64,000 nt of DNA from Gordius sp. MW1. Taxonomy: Eukaryota > Nematomorpha > Gordioida > Gordea > Gordiidae. Shown here one piece after another: positions 11,649-25,035 of the stretch; position 1 is the first letter of the stretch, and each line of letters opens with the position of its first letter. The stretch spans positions 30,876,001 to 30,940,000 of the forward strand of contig OZ038526.1 of assembly GCA_964036665.1 (NCBI GenBank). Direction: 5' to 3'. Below the pieces are notes generated by a model. It was given only the letters and a program-made list of their open reading frames with translations. It did no database searches and was not told the origin of the DNA. Made by a program: the position numbers and the translations under genes.

Positions 11649-12559
11649 TTTTAAAACAGTTAAAAAAAAATTAGAATTTCGAAAATTTGGAGTATTTTTA
11701 TAAAAAAAAGGGTACTAATTATCCGAAATTCATTTAAAGTTCAAGTTTCGCGATCGAACAATGGAAGAGTATTTAACCTTAAAACAATAAAACTATAACT
11801 GACAAATTTTAAAAAAAAATTCCAAATAAGGCTATTAATCATTACCCCCAATTTCATAGCCCTTTCTAGTAATTCAAATTTTCGCAGTTAGGGAGAAAAG
11901 TGTTAATTAGTGATGAGAAAGGCAGACGATAAATTAGCTCGGTAACGAGCTATTAAAATTTAATATCGAAATAAAAAAAACTAAATAAAATTTAATTATT
12001 TTTATAATTTAAAATCTGAGTCTTGATGCAAGATTATGATGTATTAAAGTTTAATAAGAAACAATAGAATAAAAATTGGTTTGCTTAAACTTAAATTTTA
12101 TTTTTTATCAGATTTTGAAGGGATAATTTGCTGGTTTTAGTGCACTAAAAACATTAAAAACATGGTAACTTCCATGTTTTTAGTTATTTTTGTTGATATA
12201 CAATATTAATACCAAAATTGATCTAAGACCGATGACGATTTTTAACATAGTTAATAAATTTTATCAATGAAGTTCCCCTTCCCTCAACTAACTTTAGTGT
12301 AAATTTTCATATTCCAAATTTTTGCATGTAACGCCCCCCTCCTTCCGATCATTAAATTTTCTTATAATTTTAATTATTTCGGCCATTAGTTATTCTTTTT
12401 AAAATAAACTAATATCTTTATTTGCAAATATTCATTATTTTACAATTTATATTTCATTATTTAATTCGTTTAGAAATCATCTATAAACTTCGAATGTCAT
12501 GGTTGTTAATAGACCCTATTTACGTATAGCATGACATGCTTTTTAAACATCTTAGGCAA

Positions 12560-12764
12560 TAGTTGTAAACACGGCTGGGTTTTGTTTGGTCGGCCTTTGG
12601 TTTTAGTCGACGAAAAATAAACAGACCAATTTTTTGGTCTATTTTTCTTAGTCGACCACTAGGCTTAGCCGAAATTTGAAAAACATACCAGAATCGACCG
12701 TTATTCTTAGCTAAACCAAATGTCGATCAAACAAAACTTAGCCATTTTTAGTTTTTACAATACT
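12560..12764. mobile_element. TAGTGTTGTAAAAACGGC MITE
   Basis: About 205 bp; both ends are recognisable (AGTTGTAAACACGGCTGGG, GTTTTTACAATACTA), with TTTTTGGTC hairpin repeats inside. Confidence 0.75.
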
Positions 12765-12979
12765 AGTAGGCACAATATGTAGCTCTAAAACGTAATGTTG
12801 ATTAAATTAAGTGGCTATTTTTCATATCAATCAAAATCCAAAATATACAATTAAGTGTCCTCTAAAACGCACCTGATCAACCGAGGGTATAAATAAATCC
12901 AAAATTTGTTTATCTGATAAAATCGTTTTTGTTTAAAATGTTTAAAGCTTTTAACTTCTACCCGTGAGGGCCATGATCC

Positions 12980-15684
12980 CCTGGGCGTAGCCTGGGGAGG
13001 AAGGGAGGGGGCGACTGCCCCCCTCTACTTCCAAAAAGTAAATCAAATATAAATATGGCTAAAAATTCAAAAAAAAAGTGTCATATTGCCCCTCCCTAAG
13101 TAATTATTGTCCCACTCTACTTCAAATCCTGGCTGCGCCCATGCATGATCGTCCTGTATCCTGCGTTTAACATAGTGTTTTCATCATTTAATTAACCTCA
13201 AAAGTAATCCTAAATTTTATAGATTTTACATAAAAGTTTTTGAAAGAAACGGAAGGTTGGAGATGCTTGATTAGTATTAGTACAAACTAAAATGTTAAAA
13301 AGTTTAATCATTAAAAGATCATTTAAATTTGTGTTTTTTTATTGTCTCTATAATCAGACAGCCATGGGCTAGTCAGCATTGGAATTAAAGGGGATAATAA
13401 AGATTTAGGGAGGGGAAAAATGATCATTTTTTGAAAATTTAGCGATAATTTCGATAAATTTCAACCAATTTTGGATTCCTGCCCCCCTGGCTACGCTCAT
13501 GCAGACAGCTTTACATTTTATCGTTGTGAATCATCAATATTTTATGTAAAAATGATATAAAAATAAAAATAGATTTTCGGAAGTGTTTCTTTAATCTTTA
13601 TTAATAAAAAATTTCGGCTTAAAATCATACTGATTTGATATTTGATATACAATTGCGTGACCATTAAAATGCAGCTATTTATAAATATTATATTTTTAAA
13701 TATTATTTATGAGTCGAATTAAGCTTGAAGAATTACCACTCCTTCTATAGCGTCTGAACGACTTTATTTTTGAATAAGTTTAAAAAATGTATAATAGCTA
13801 GTTTTAATTTTAATGATTTATCAAACTTAGAACTATTTTTAATTGGCTCTAAAGTCTAAACCGTGTTTTTGAATTTTAACCTTATTAACATAAAAATAAC
13901 GCTTGTATTTTAATCGGTTACAGGCTTATATATAGAAAAATACAGAGCGACAAGTTTTCTTGAATAGCACAGAAAAGTTTCATGGGCGTAGCCACGGGGT
14001 GGCAGGGAGGGGCGGCTGCTTCCCCCCCCCCCTCTAAAACCCAATATTGTTATAAATTTGATAAATATATGACTAAAATTTATAACAATATATCATTCCG
14101 CCCCTCCCTAAATGATTATTGCCTCCCTCTCCATGAAAACTTTTTTTAGAAGAACAATTTCCTACAATAAATAATAAACAAGTTAGAGTTTTAGCAATAA
14201 ATGTGATAAATTTTATTTCATACGTTTATTTGATTCTAAATTATAATGGGTAAAAAAAGTAAGTTTTTTCTTCAGCTGTGGAGAGATTTAAATTCATAGA
14301 AATTTCTTGGCACCAGAGCACGTTTTATCATTAAGCATAATCATAGGCGTAGCCAGCATTGGAATTAGAGGGGGGCAATAATGATTTGGGGAGGGGAAAA
14401 ATAATCATTTTTGAAGTTTACCATAATTATAATAAAATTCACACATTTTTTTGGATTTAGAGGGGGCAGTCGCCCCTCCCCTCCCTGGCTAAGCCCATTA
14501 TCAGAATAAATTTTTTGATGAAAGAAGCCAGATATTTCATTATTTATAATCCTGTTGTACCTATCTATGAGATGAAACTGTTTTCACGTGGTGATTATAC
14601 TACTAATCCATTAAGCTTCAAATGAAACCCAATAAAAACCTTAAATATAATATTTATTACATAAATCGGCATTGCCATGGACTGACTATTATAAGTTCAA
14701 TCTACATCTAATTTTTTTGAACTACAAATCAAATATAATTGTTTTATTAATGATAGACATGGGCGTAGCCAGGGGAGGCAGTGAGGGGCGGCTGCCCTGC
14801 CCCTCTATAAATCCAAAAATTTCTTCAAATTTGATATAATTATGGCTTAAATTTCAAAATTTTGTCATTATGCTTCTACCTAAATCATTATTGCCCCCTT
14901 CTAGTTCCAATCTTGGCTACGCCTATGTTAATAGTTAATTTATATTTCATAACCATCACGATATCAAATCCACATCTCAAATCCTAAATGGCGAGAGAAA
15001 AAAAATTTTAATGCAAAAAGCCTTAAAAATTTTATGTTTTGCCCCCCCCCCCCTAATTGAACTTTTGAACGTTTCGCCCCCCCCCCCCCCCTAATCCAAA
15101 ACCTGGCTACGCCCATGGTTGTTCTAATAAATTTAATAGGTGCTCACCTAAAAACTGAAAAAATTACAAATTATATAGTGATTATTCATCCGATGTAAAC
15201 TGTCAAGTTAAAATTATACTAATATTAGTTGCGTATACTAATATAATTTAAAAATTCGTATCTAAAGGGGAGTTTGTGGCTAGTTTTTAAATTTTTAAAA
15301 TAGAATGATTGTTATTTTTTCTGAAGTTTTAAACATTATAAAAACATACATAAATATAAAAACGGGGAAAACATATTAAAAAAATATTAGCTCGAAGGCG
15401 TCATAAATATCATCCCCCAAAAAGGACCAGCTATATCCCATAAATTAATTAAAACAACCTTTAATTTAAAATATAAGCCATGTTTGACAATTTATTTACA
15501 ATTCTTTAAGTGAGAATTACATGGGCGTAGCCAGAGGGTGGTAAGGAGAGGCGCCTGCCTCCCTCTAAATTAAAAAAATCTTAAATATATAATATAACAA
15601 TAGCTTAAAAATTAAAAATTATCATTTTGTCACTTCCTAAATCATTATTGCCCCCCTCTAATTACAATCCTGGCTACGCCCATG
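12980..15684. mobile_element. cluster of seven CATGGGCGTAGCC MITEs
   Basis: Copies at 12980-13143, 13373-13501 (perfect 8-bp duplication CAGACAGC), 13981-14135 (AAAAGTTT/AAAACTTT), 14342-14499, 14758-14927, about 14990-15117 (left end lost) and 15520-15684, in both orientations. Some lean toward the AATTGAACTTTTGAACGTTT subtype. Confidence 0.85.
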
Positions 15685-15819
15685 AAGAATGAACTAAATT
15701 ATAATACAAAATGTGATATTAACTGTGGTTTTAAAATATTATATATATGTGATTTTTGTGTAAGTTAATATATTATTAAAATTTAGTTTTTGCCTTTGAT
15801 AACAATTATGGGTTTAGAC

Positions 15820-16233
15820 GAGGGGTTTGACTTGAACCCCTGAACCCGAACCGGGTAAAACCCGATGTTTTACAGAACCCGAACCCAAACCCATTTTTAA
15901 AAAACGCTTAAAACCCGAACCCGAACCCGATGAATACAAATAAGGGCTCGGGTTCGGGTTTTTAATTCAAGAATATATTGTGAATTGAATATCTCAGTTT
16001 TCTCTATCATGACAATGTAACGAACACCATAAGATTGTAATTTCAATATTTTAATGTTTCCGGCATTTTTCATTCATTAATCGATACTAATTATCTCAAG
16101 AATTATTTGTAAGTATTATATATATAATTGATATAACATAATTTCTTGAACCCGAACCTGTACCCGAACCCGAACCCAATTTCTTAAACCCGAACACGAA
16201 CCCGATTTTATTTTGGCCGGGTTCAAACCCCTG
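15820..16233. mobile_element. CCCGAACCCGAACC-rich element
   Basis: Ends GAGGGGTTTGACTTGAACCC and GGGTTCAAACCCCT. Target duplication GTTTAGAC (15812-15819 and 16234-16241). Subterminal arrays of CCCGAA/TTCGGG hexamers flank an AT-rich core. Confidence 0.8.
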
Positions 16234-16465
16234 GTTTAGACAAGATTTTTTCTATATGAATTCTATTATTAAATGACATAAATAAATACCTATAATAAAA
16301 ACGAATAGTACATGCATGGCCCTTGCAAGAGTAAGGTGGGCAGTGGCTAATCCCCTTAAAATATTTAAATTCTCGTGCGTCTTATTATATTTTTTTTAAA
16401 ATAATCGAACTTAGTACCTCTCAATTATAATTTTAACTATAATCATAAATACATGATTATTCAGA

Positions 16466-16633
16466 CATGGGCGTAGCTAGTATTGGGAGTAGAAGGGGGC
16501 AATAATGATTTAGGGAGGGGCAGAATGATCATTTTTTAAAATTTTAGCCATATTTAATAAATTTCAACAATTTTTGGTTTAGAGGGGGGCAGTCGTCCCT
16601 CCCTGCCCCACCCTCCACTTGGCTACGCCCAGG
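16466..16633. mobile_element. CATGGGCGTAGCC MITE
   Basis: Perfect 8-bp target duplication TATTCAGA (16458-16465 and 16634-16641). Confidence 0.87.
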
Positions 16634-16710
16634 TATTCAGACAATGATAGAATCCAAATATTATTTAATTTACTCATATTGTAGCTCTTGGCCATTTTGA
16701 AAGTCACAGC

Positions 16711-16902
16711 TAGTGTTGTAAAAATGGTTGGGCTTTGTTTGGCCGACCTTTCGGTTAACCAACACTAACTGTCGACTCTAATCTGTTTTTTTAAATTTTG
16801 ACTAAGCCTAAGGAAGTAGACCAAAAAATCTTGGTCTGTTTATATTCAGTCTGCTAAAACCAAAAGCCGACCAAACAAAACCTAGCCGTTTTTACAACAC
16901 TA
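16711..16902. mobile_element. TAGTGTTGTAAAAACGGC MITE
   Basis: Begins TAGTGTTGTAAAAATGGTTG and ends CCGTTTTTACAACACTA. Flanks GTCACAGC and ATCACAGC are a 7/8 duplication, giving 8 bp as the target length for this family. Confidence 0.85.
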
Positions 16903-18755
16903 ATCACAGCTCATAAATTTTATAATTAACGCCATGAAAAATTGTCAATGCTAATCAGGAAACCATGAAATTGATTATTTAAAGGCTACCCTGGTTTATC
17001 CCTAATTAATTTTTTCATTAATTTTATTTATCTAAACAAAATATGTATTTTTTAACTAATATTAAACGCATTTATTTAATATTATTTAGAGTTGTTATTT
17101 TTTGTTTGAACAGGTAAAATGATAGGTGACGTTAACATTTATTATATTTTGAGATTGAATAGGCTTTGCAAAGTGATGCGTTCATTCATATCTGTTACCA
17201 AATTGCAGACGATAAATTGATTCACTTATGTTAGAGGAAGATGAAAAGGGAAAAAGAGTAAACTTTCCTGTTTTACAACACGTATACTTAATGATTTTAA
17301 CGTATGAAATCGAAAAGAAAAGTAAAAAGGAATGTTCAGCGATAAAAAAATGCTTATAGAAAATTTGTTATTTCACAATTATGGGGCAAAGAGCAACACT
17401 TAAAGGTAATATATATACATGATGTTATTAAGAATTTTAGGAACAATTGTCAGTTAGTAACATATAATGTTTGTGCAAATATAAATATTGAAAAGAAACA
17501 CTTGACGATCTGGTATATATAGTTGATAAAACACTTCAATTATTCTACAATATATATTTTTGCGCGATGTATTGAAATAGGCGGCTCTATGTCTCCTAAG
17601 CAATTTCTTTATTTACAAAGGAGGCTGGATATATACCGAGACACATACAAAATAGATACTATGGGCTCTACATTTTCACACTCTTTTCATTCATGGTCAA
17701 GCCGAGCAATTAAGCGAAATAATGTTTACCTGCCTAGTTAAAAACACCTTTTTCCCTAATTGAGTGTTTTAATCAAAGAAAAATGTTTGTTCTGGAGGAA
17801 CTAATATTCGAGAAGATAACAATTTTGTTATAAAAAACACAAAAATGGCACTTCCTGTACTTATTTACTTTCGAATTGCTTTTTTTCAAAAACTATATGT
17901 TAAAAATACTTAACTTTTATAGGACAAAATAACTTAATTTATATCCTTGTGCAAATAACACCTTATGAAGAGGGTAAATTGTCCCAATCCTTAAGAAGCC
18001 GAAAAGTAGCAACATTATTTATATTATTATTTTTTAAAATGGAAACTTAATTTAGCAAGTTTAAATATGAAAAACGCTCGATTTTCCTGGTAGAATGTCA
18101 AACAAAATAAATACTGCGCAATATTTTTTACCATAAAAAAACTAAAACATAATATCATTAGCTAGCCCAGGAGTCCATGTGTTCAGAAGAACGTGCATAA
18201 GCATATTAACATATTAATTTAAAAAATATTGTTACTAACAATATGTATGACAATATGGAGAGACTAGTTGTCTAGCAAAATATTATACGTCCTACTCTAC
18301 CCTGTAATATAACCATTATCAACATAAATGTGTGATATCGTAGTAAAGTTATAGTATACTAGTTGAATAAATTAAGCAATTATTAAAACACCCGCCGACC
18401 GTTTAACTAGAAAATATTTTATTTCCTCTACAAAAACTAGGCATTTTCCTCAAAAATTTAACGTTTTAAAATTTTTTTGGGTTATATAATGGGATGGCAT
18501 GAAAGGTAAATTATATTGTACCACAAAACCACATTTTTTATGGGGCGTACCCACAGTAGAAAACTAAATATGGACGTAGCGTAGCCAGGATTTGTGATGG
18601 GAGGGTGCACATAAATTTAGAAACAACTTAAGCGAAAACTAAATGATGATTAAAAATCATTTAAGATATAATTCGATAATAAAAATAAATATTTTGGATT
18701 TAAAAGAGGGAATGACATTTGCCTCTTCTTGCCCCCCTCTAACAAGGCATATAAG

Positions 18756-18923
18756 CATGGGCGTAGCCAGCATTGAGATTAGAGGGGGGCAATAATGATT
18801 TAAGGAGGGGCAAAACGATCTTTTTTTGAAATATTAGCCATAATTTTAACAAATTTCAACAATTTTTTGGATCTAGAGGGGGGCAGCCGCCCCTCCTTGC
18901 CCCCCCCCTTGGCTACGCCCATG
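18756..18923. mobile_element. CATGGGCGTAGCC MITE
   Basis: Near-consensus copy with perfect 8-bp target duplication CATATAAG (18748-18755 and 18924-18931). A decayed relative lies just upstream (about 18570-18745). Confidence 0.87.
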
Positions 18924-19503
18924 CATATAAGAATTGAAAGAAAGTTAGGGTAGAAGCCTAGGAGACAATGAATGCAATGCCACCCATGAAACATTGCACC
19001 AAACGTTTTTATACTATGTATCTACAATATATAAAACCGAATCTTTCCACACTTCATCTTAAAGAAACACCTTTAAATTATAAATTAAATACTTATAATC
19101 GACTTTATATTTCGAAAAAATAAGAAATCTTTCCAAGATTTCTTTGCTAAAAAGAGTAAATAAATATTTATAATGCCGTCGCAATGGCTACTTTAAAATC
19201 ACACCCCCCCCCCCTTGTTTCCCATATTCATTTTATGGGTATCAGGTGAAAGACCCATACATTAAATCCCTCATTTAATACACTAACAACATTAAGCCAC
19301 TACTACCTGCGCTATATATTAATATAAAAATATTAACTTTTCCTGGCCCTACCTTCCAATAAAATTTATTATCATCTGCTCTTTTATAATGCTGGACAAG
19401 TGTTTCTTTGTCCATGAGAATAATTATATTCTATTATTCCCACTAATTTTGGAATAAAATTATATACTGAGCAGTGGACGCTGTTAATAGGAAATCGTCT
19501 ATC

Positions 19504-19663
19504 ATGCGCAGCAAATTTTTGTCGCTTTTATTTGGGATTTTGATCAATGCCAATTGGATTTGTTGCAGATTGCCTATAAAGGCTATCGACGAAGAAAACG
19601 TTGAAAATACTATAAAAAACAATTCATTATCCCAATTGCATCGAGGTCTGGATAATTTACCAG
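19504..19663 (+). CDS. sog: sog exon 1: signal peptide and leader
   Basis: Encodes MRSKFLSLLFGILINANWIC and then a polar spacer ending LHRGLDNLPG. A basic start followed by a hydrophobic core of about 12 residues fits a cleaved signal peptide. The exon ends with the donor G|GTAGAA in phase 1, which supplies the G for the first VWC exon. Confidence 0.85.
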
Positions 19664-22600
19664 GTAGAATTGTATTTCATGCATAATATTTGTTTTCCTT
19701 TTACTTTAATTTTGAAACAAATACAATTGAGACTTGACCCTGCTACTTTGATGTTCATGGGCCTAACTAAGATTTAAAATTCTATAATTTTGGTAGAATA
19801 TTAGAAATACCCACTTCCTGAGTCAAGTTTAAGCGTATAATATTTAAAATTTAAATCAAGATTTGTATAAGTTCATTCAATGTCCCCCCCCCCCTAAATC
19901 CAAAAATTATCTAAAAATCTTGAAAATTTGTCATCTTACCTTTACATAAATTATTATCGCCCCTATACTTGGATACGCTCATGAGTTTGGTTCAACTAGG
20001 ACTAACGGTATCATGGACCTATATTGGCGAACTAAAGGGATATTTTAATTTTTTGTAGGCCAACAAGCAATTTTTCATGAATACAACAAAATCCGCAAAT
20101 CCTTTTAATTGCATACGTGTTATATGAGTTTTTGATAGTTTTTGATCTATTATAACTTAAAACATTATTATTCTTTTTTGTCGAACATTTGTAGGACCGT
20201 TCCGTTACTGTAAAAAGTTGTAAATTATTATCATCAGCATAAGATAACGATTTTCAACTTTATTCAAGAGTTTATTTTGTAAAACATCATAATCTTGTTA
20301 ATCAATTACACAAATTCTTGTCATAATTTAATTTAAATTAAACTATTTGAAATTTTACAAATTATTTACATACAATTTATACGACTAAACATTAATTCAG
20401 GTTGTATGTTGGGAAATGTATTTCACGCAATCGGAGATTCTTGGGTTCCAGATTTAGGACCACCGTTCGGAATCATATTCTGTGTCAAATGTCAGTGCAT
20501 TTTGGTGAGCCAGTTGTTTTCCAAACCTTCATAGCAATTTAGTCTTTAAAAATATAAGGTGCAAAATCCTAGGGGCATGTGCCCACTTTCTAAATTGAAA
20601 AAAAAAATATATTTTAGTAATTTAACAAAAATTTAAAGAAATTAACAAGTTCCCCTCCCATCCCCAGCCCACTAGTCTAGCATTAAAAAAATGATTTTTA
20701 AAGAGATATACTTACTTAGTACGTGGTAGAGTTATAAGAACGGCTAAGTTTTTCTACTCTGTGTTTCAAATTTCAACTAAGCTTAGAGGTCGACTAAGAA
20801 AAACATACCAAAATGCTTCGTTTATTTTTTGTCAATTTAAAGCGAAGACAGACCAAATAAAACCCGGCCGTTTTATCAACACTAGAAAGAACTATAGATA
20901 TATAAATAATAGGAATTGTTTAGAATCCTAGGAGGGGGCTCAATTTTTATTTGATTTTTTAAGATTTATAGTCTATATTATTACTTTGTTGAAAAACTTC
21001 TCCTTCACAAAATGTTACACTCTACTATATATAAAAATCAACACTTTTTCCCAAAGAAACCACAAACTCTTCGCTACGAACAACACAAGGCGGGAGTGAG
21101 AAGAGTGAGGAGGACTATGATCAAATGTCAAAATTTTAAAGCACAATGCCCGGTATTGAATTGCGACGAAACACCGATAAAAGTTATGGGCAAGTGTTGT
21201 GAAATTTGTAGACCAAAATTATGGTCGATGCAAGAAGGCTTAACTTTAAATGCTATTAAAGACCATCCATGGAATCAAAGGGGTCGGCATTCTGCATTTT
21301 TTAATCCCCTTTCTAGTGTTTCTTCATCCCTGCAAACATCTTTCAAAAGTCCAGCACTATGGCAACGAACCTCTCACGGTAGTTTTACTACAAATTTTAG
21401 AATGTTTATACGTAAAAATAAATGCAAGGAATGAAAGTATAGTGTTGTAAAAACGGCTGGGTTTTGTTATATCGACCTTTAGTTTTAGTCGACTTAACAG
21501 ACCAAAAATTTGACCAAAATTGGTTTATTTATGCGACTAAGACAATAAGGCCAAAAAATTTTGGTCTGTTTATTTTTAGTAGACTAAAACCAAAGGCCGA
21601 CCAAATAAAACCCACCCGTTTTTACAATAGTCAACAAGTAGTGGACTTATAAAATCAACCGGCAAACTGATTGCACATTCTGATAGAGTTAATTTGCAAG
21701 CTATTGACGTTTGAAAACGCGAAAATCGCGATTTTAGCAAATTTGACAGCAAACATTTCAAAAACTTGCCGTACAGGAAAAAAATTAAAAATATATTCGT
21801 GTTCACCGCGAAAAACTCTACCAAAATCTGCAAACAGTGTGCCATTCGATTTTTCTTGTTGAACCGTGTTATTATAAAATTATAATGTGAATTTTGTTTA
21901 TTTATTAGGACATTAAAACAAGAGAAATTATGCATTTTTTGATGTTTAAATGTTAAAACTTTATATATTTGTCTGGGTTAGTGAGATTTAAATCCAAGAT
22001 TTTAGGGATTTTGTGTTCATCAAAAGGTCTAGATGTTTTTGAAGCATCTCTTTTGACTTTAAAATTCATAAATGTAAATTGCTAAATATTATTTTTAATC
22101 CTTATAATAATTTCCAGAATAACATTTTGATTATGAAAAAAATTTAAGTTTTCTTTCACCAACGGGTTTTAAAACTAAAAGAAAAGTGAACTCTATCTAA
22201 TTTGGCCTTATATATACCTATCTCGATTAGTATGCGACTAAAAATTAACTATGGCATATTTTTGAGCTCTAATAAGAGCGAAAACGTTCGAAATTTAACC
22301 AAATTAGTCTCGAACATGGGCGTAGCCAGGGGTTGGCATGGAGAGGTGGCTGTCCCCCTCTAAATAAATCCTTTAAGATTTAATATAATTATGGCTAAAA
22401 TTTCGAAAAAATTATCATTTTGCCCCCCTCTAAATCTAATCCTGGTAACGCCCATGATCTCTAATTCAAAGATTGTCCTAGATGTGGCTTATAAATTAGA
22501 GTTATTATTAATTGATTCGCGATTACCACACCCGTCTTAAATCGAGTTTTATTGTTTGTTGTAAATAGGCAACCATACTTCAAGTGCAAAAAGCAAAGCG

Positions 22601-23238
22601 AATCTAGCTTTCGGCTCTCAAATCCAATCTGATGAATCTCTAGATGAACGACGCCAAAAATCTGATTACATAGGTTCATACATAATAATATATATTATGA
22701 TAAAAAAAATTAATATACTTTAACGTTTTAAAAAAGAGTTTTTAGATTTAAGTAAATTTTGGCATATTAATATAATAGAAATGTACGCGTTATTATTAAT
22801 GGAACCTTACGGAGATGAGGCAAGTATTGTAAATGAGGATTTTGAACAAAACCACATGGTTAATGGGGTCGCCGGCCGTGCTTATGTTGTATTGGAAAGA
22901 GATTTTCTCTATTTGGCTATTAGGACTGTGGGGTATTATTTTTTAGTCTAACTTTTGCCTAAAAATCTATATTTATATTAAAAATATTGAATCTACTATA
23001 ATTGATATATACACGGGCGTAGCCAGGGGGGATCAGGGGGCGGCTGCCCCCCCCCTAATTTACGAGAAAAAAAAATTTTAATGCAAAAACTTTGAAAAAT
23101 TAAAAAAATTTATGTTTTACCCCCCTCTAATTGGACTTTTAAACGTTTTGCCCCCCCCCCCTAATCCAAAACCTGGCTACGCCCATGGATATATTTATAT
23201 TAAAATATTCAATCTGCTATAATTTATTCTATTTATTT

Positions 23239-23272
<34 letters not shown>

Positions 23273-24956
23273 GTTTAGAGAATCCGATAAATATTTTATT
23301 TCGGGATAAAGAATCTGGCAAAATATTGTACGAAATGGGAGCCACTAGTGTCGCTAAAAACTTTGACGGCGAATACACTTACACTAAAGTAAATGTTACC
23401 AACAAAATACTTGAAAACTACTTTCAAAATCATTATTATTTTTATTTTAAATGATTATTACTTTTAAAACATATAATGCTTCGAATTCAATCTCACCTAT
23501 TTAGCAAGAGGAAATTTTTAAATAATATAATATAATTTCGATTAAAGACTTAAATTTGTTTTATGCTTTTAATCCAATTTTAACAAAAATTATTATTATT
23601 TACCATTATATTTATGCGCAATTTATTTCATCACATCTATGTATAATAGATATGCGCCTTCATTTCCAATTACACTTTATACTTGGGTCCTACAGATAAA
23701 ATTTTGGAGGGCTCTTTAAGTCTTTCCTTAATATTCAACCACGATAATTTTGCTGAGGAAATAACTGGATCCATAGTTAAACACCGATTTATTGAAACTG
23801 GTAAATGCACTTTAATATTAGACTCGATAAATTTTATTATTTTAAACAAAATTTTACGGCTAAATATAATGTGCTTTAAGGGGTATAAATTAGATATTAT
23901 AGAAGATTACCTATATCTATGGCCAAGGGGCAGTTGCCCCCCCCCCCCCCCATTCCCCCTATTTATATCAAATTTTTTAGTTTAATTAATGAAAAATAGT
24001 TAAATTTAAAGAGGTCTCATTCCTCTTCCTTTTCCTTAACCAACACTAAATTTTCTTCCCTTTCTTATTTAAATCTTGTCTCTCAAAATTATTTTGATTT
24101 ATAAAAAGGCTTAGTAATATTATAGCTAAAAATCTAACTTTTAAATGATAGAATCTCTAAAATTTTAAAATATTTCAACAAATGTAGCGGGAAATCAGTA
24201 GTTAAAGGTAAATTTTGTTCAAAATCCACAAAATTTCCATTAGTTTGAAAAGTAATAAAACATTTTAAAACTTTTTATTAGGCCACGTCAATTGTTTTAA
24301 AGGATTTTACCAAAATATCTAATTGCCACTGCTAGGCTTTATAAATGACAACAAATTTATATAACAAAGTCATCCAAACTATGCTATAGTTTCAATTTTT
24401 TGTTAAATTTATTATTAATTTCGCGATAGTTTATATTAATGTAATATCAATATTTGTTGTTGAAATAGAATCTTTTGCATCAATATTGATTTCCGATTCT
24501 ATGGCTCCCAGCCAAGATCAAAAAAATCTTGGAACAAACTCAAGACATGCAGGTGGATTGTTAATAATAACGAAGGGCTATTACGATCATAGTACAATTG
24601 ATTTTTTGGTGAAAATTAAGAACTATAGCCAAAAACAAGTGGTAAAAAGAAATAAAAATACACCAGAATCAAACATAGACTTTCATAGTGAATACCTTTC
24701 CTATGCAATGGGTAAACAAATAGTTTTTATAAATCAATTAAAATCAATATTTTTATATATGAAATCATATAAATTATATTTTTTGTTTAATTTACAACTT
24801 TGATTTAAACTAAAATTGTTTATTATTCTAGGTTATGACATTCCTAATACATTTGACGTTATAAAGATCAAGTTTGTGTGGCATAGAAAGTTTGCTAGCG
24901 ATATACCTTTCATCCCCTTGAAAGAAATTACAGGATATATTGACACTAGAGTATAA

Positions 24957-25035
<79 letters not shown>

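Larger units (their letters stand above)
11649..19503. other. rec8/sog divergent intergenic region
   Basis: 7.9 kb between the rec8 and sog start codons, presumably holding both promoters and the sog 5' UTR. It is dominated by CATGGGCGTAGCC MITEs at 12980-13143, 13373-13501, 13981-14135, 14342-14499, 14758-14927, about 14990-15117 (5' truncated), 15520-15684, 16466-16633 and 18756-18923. Other families sit at 12560-12764, 15820-16233 and 16711-16902. The stretch 16910-18560 is the only long MITE-free part; I see no recognisable gene in it. Confidence 0.6.

Noticed and set aside
23696..23800. sog exon 7 starting at 23696
   Set aside because: It needs a phase-1 donor in exon 6, and the only one would remove conserved CHRD1 sequence; 23650 fits phase and homology.
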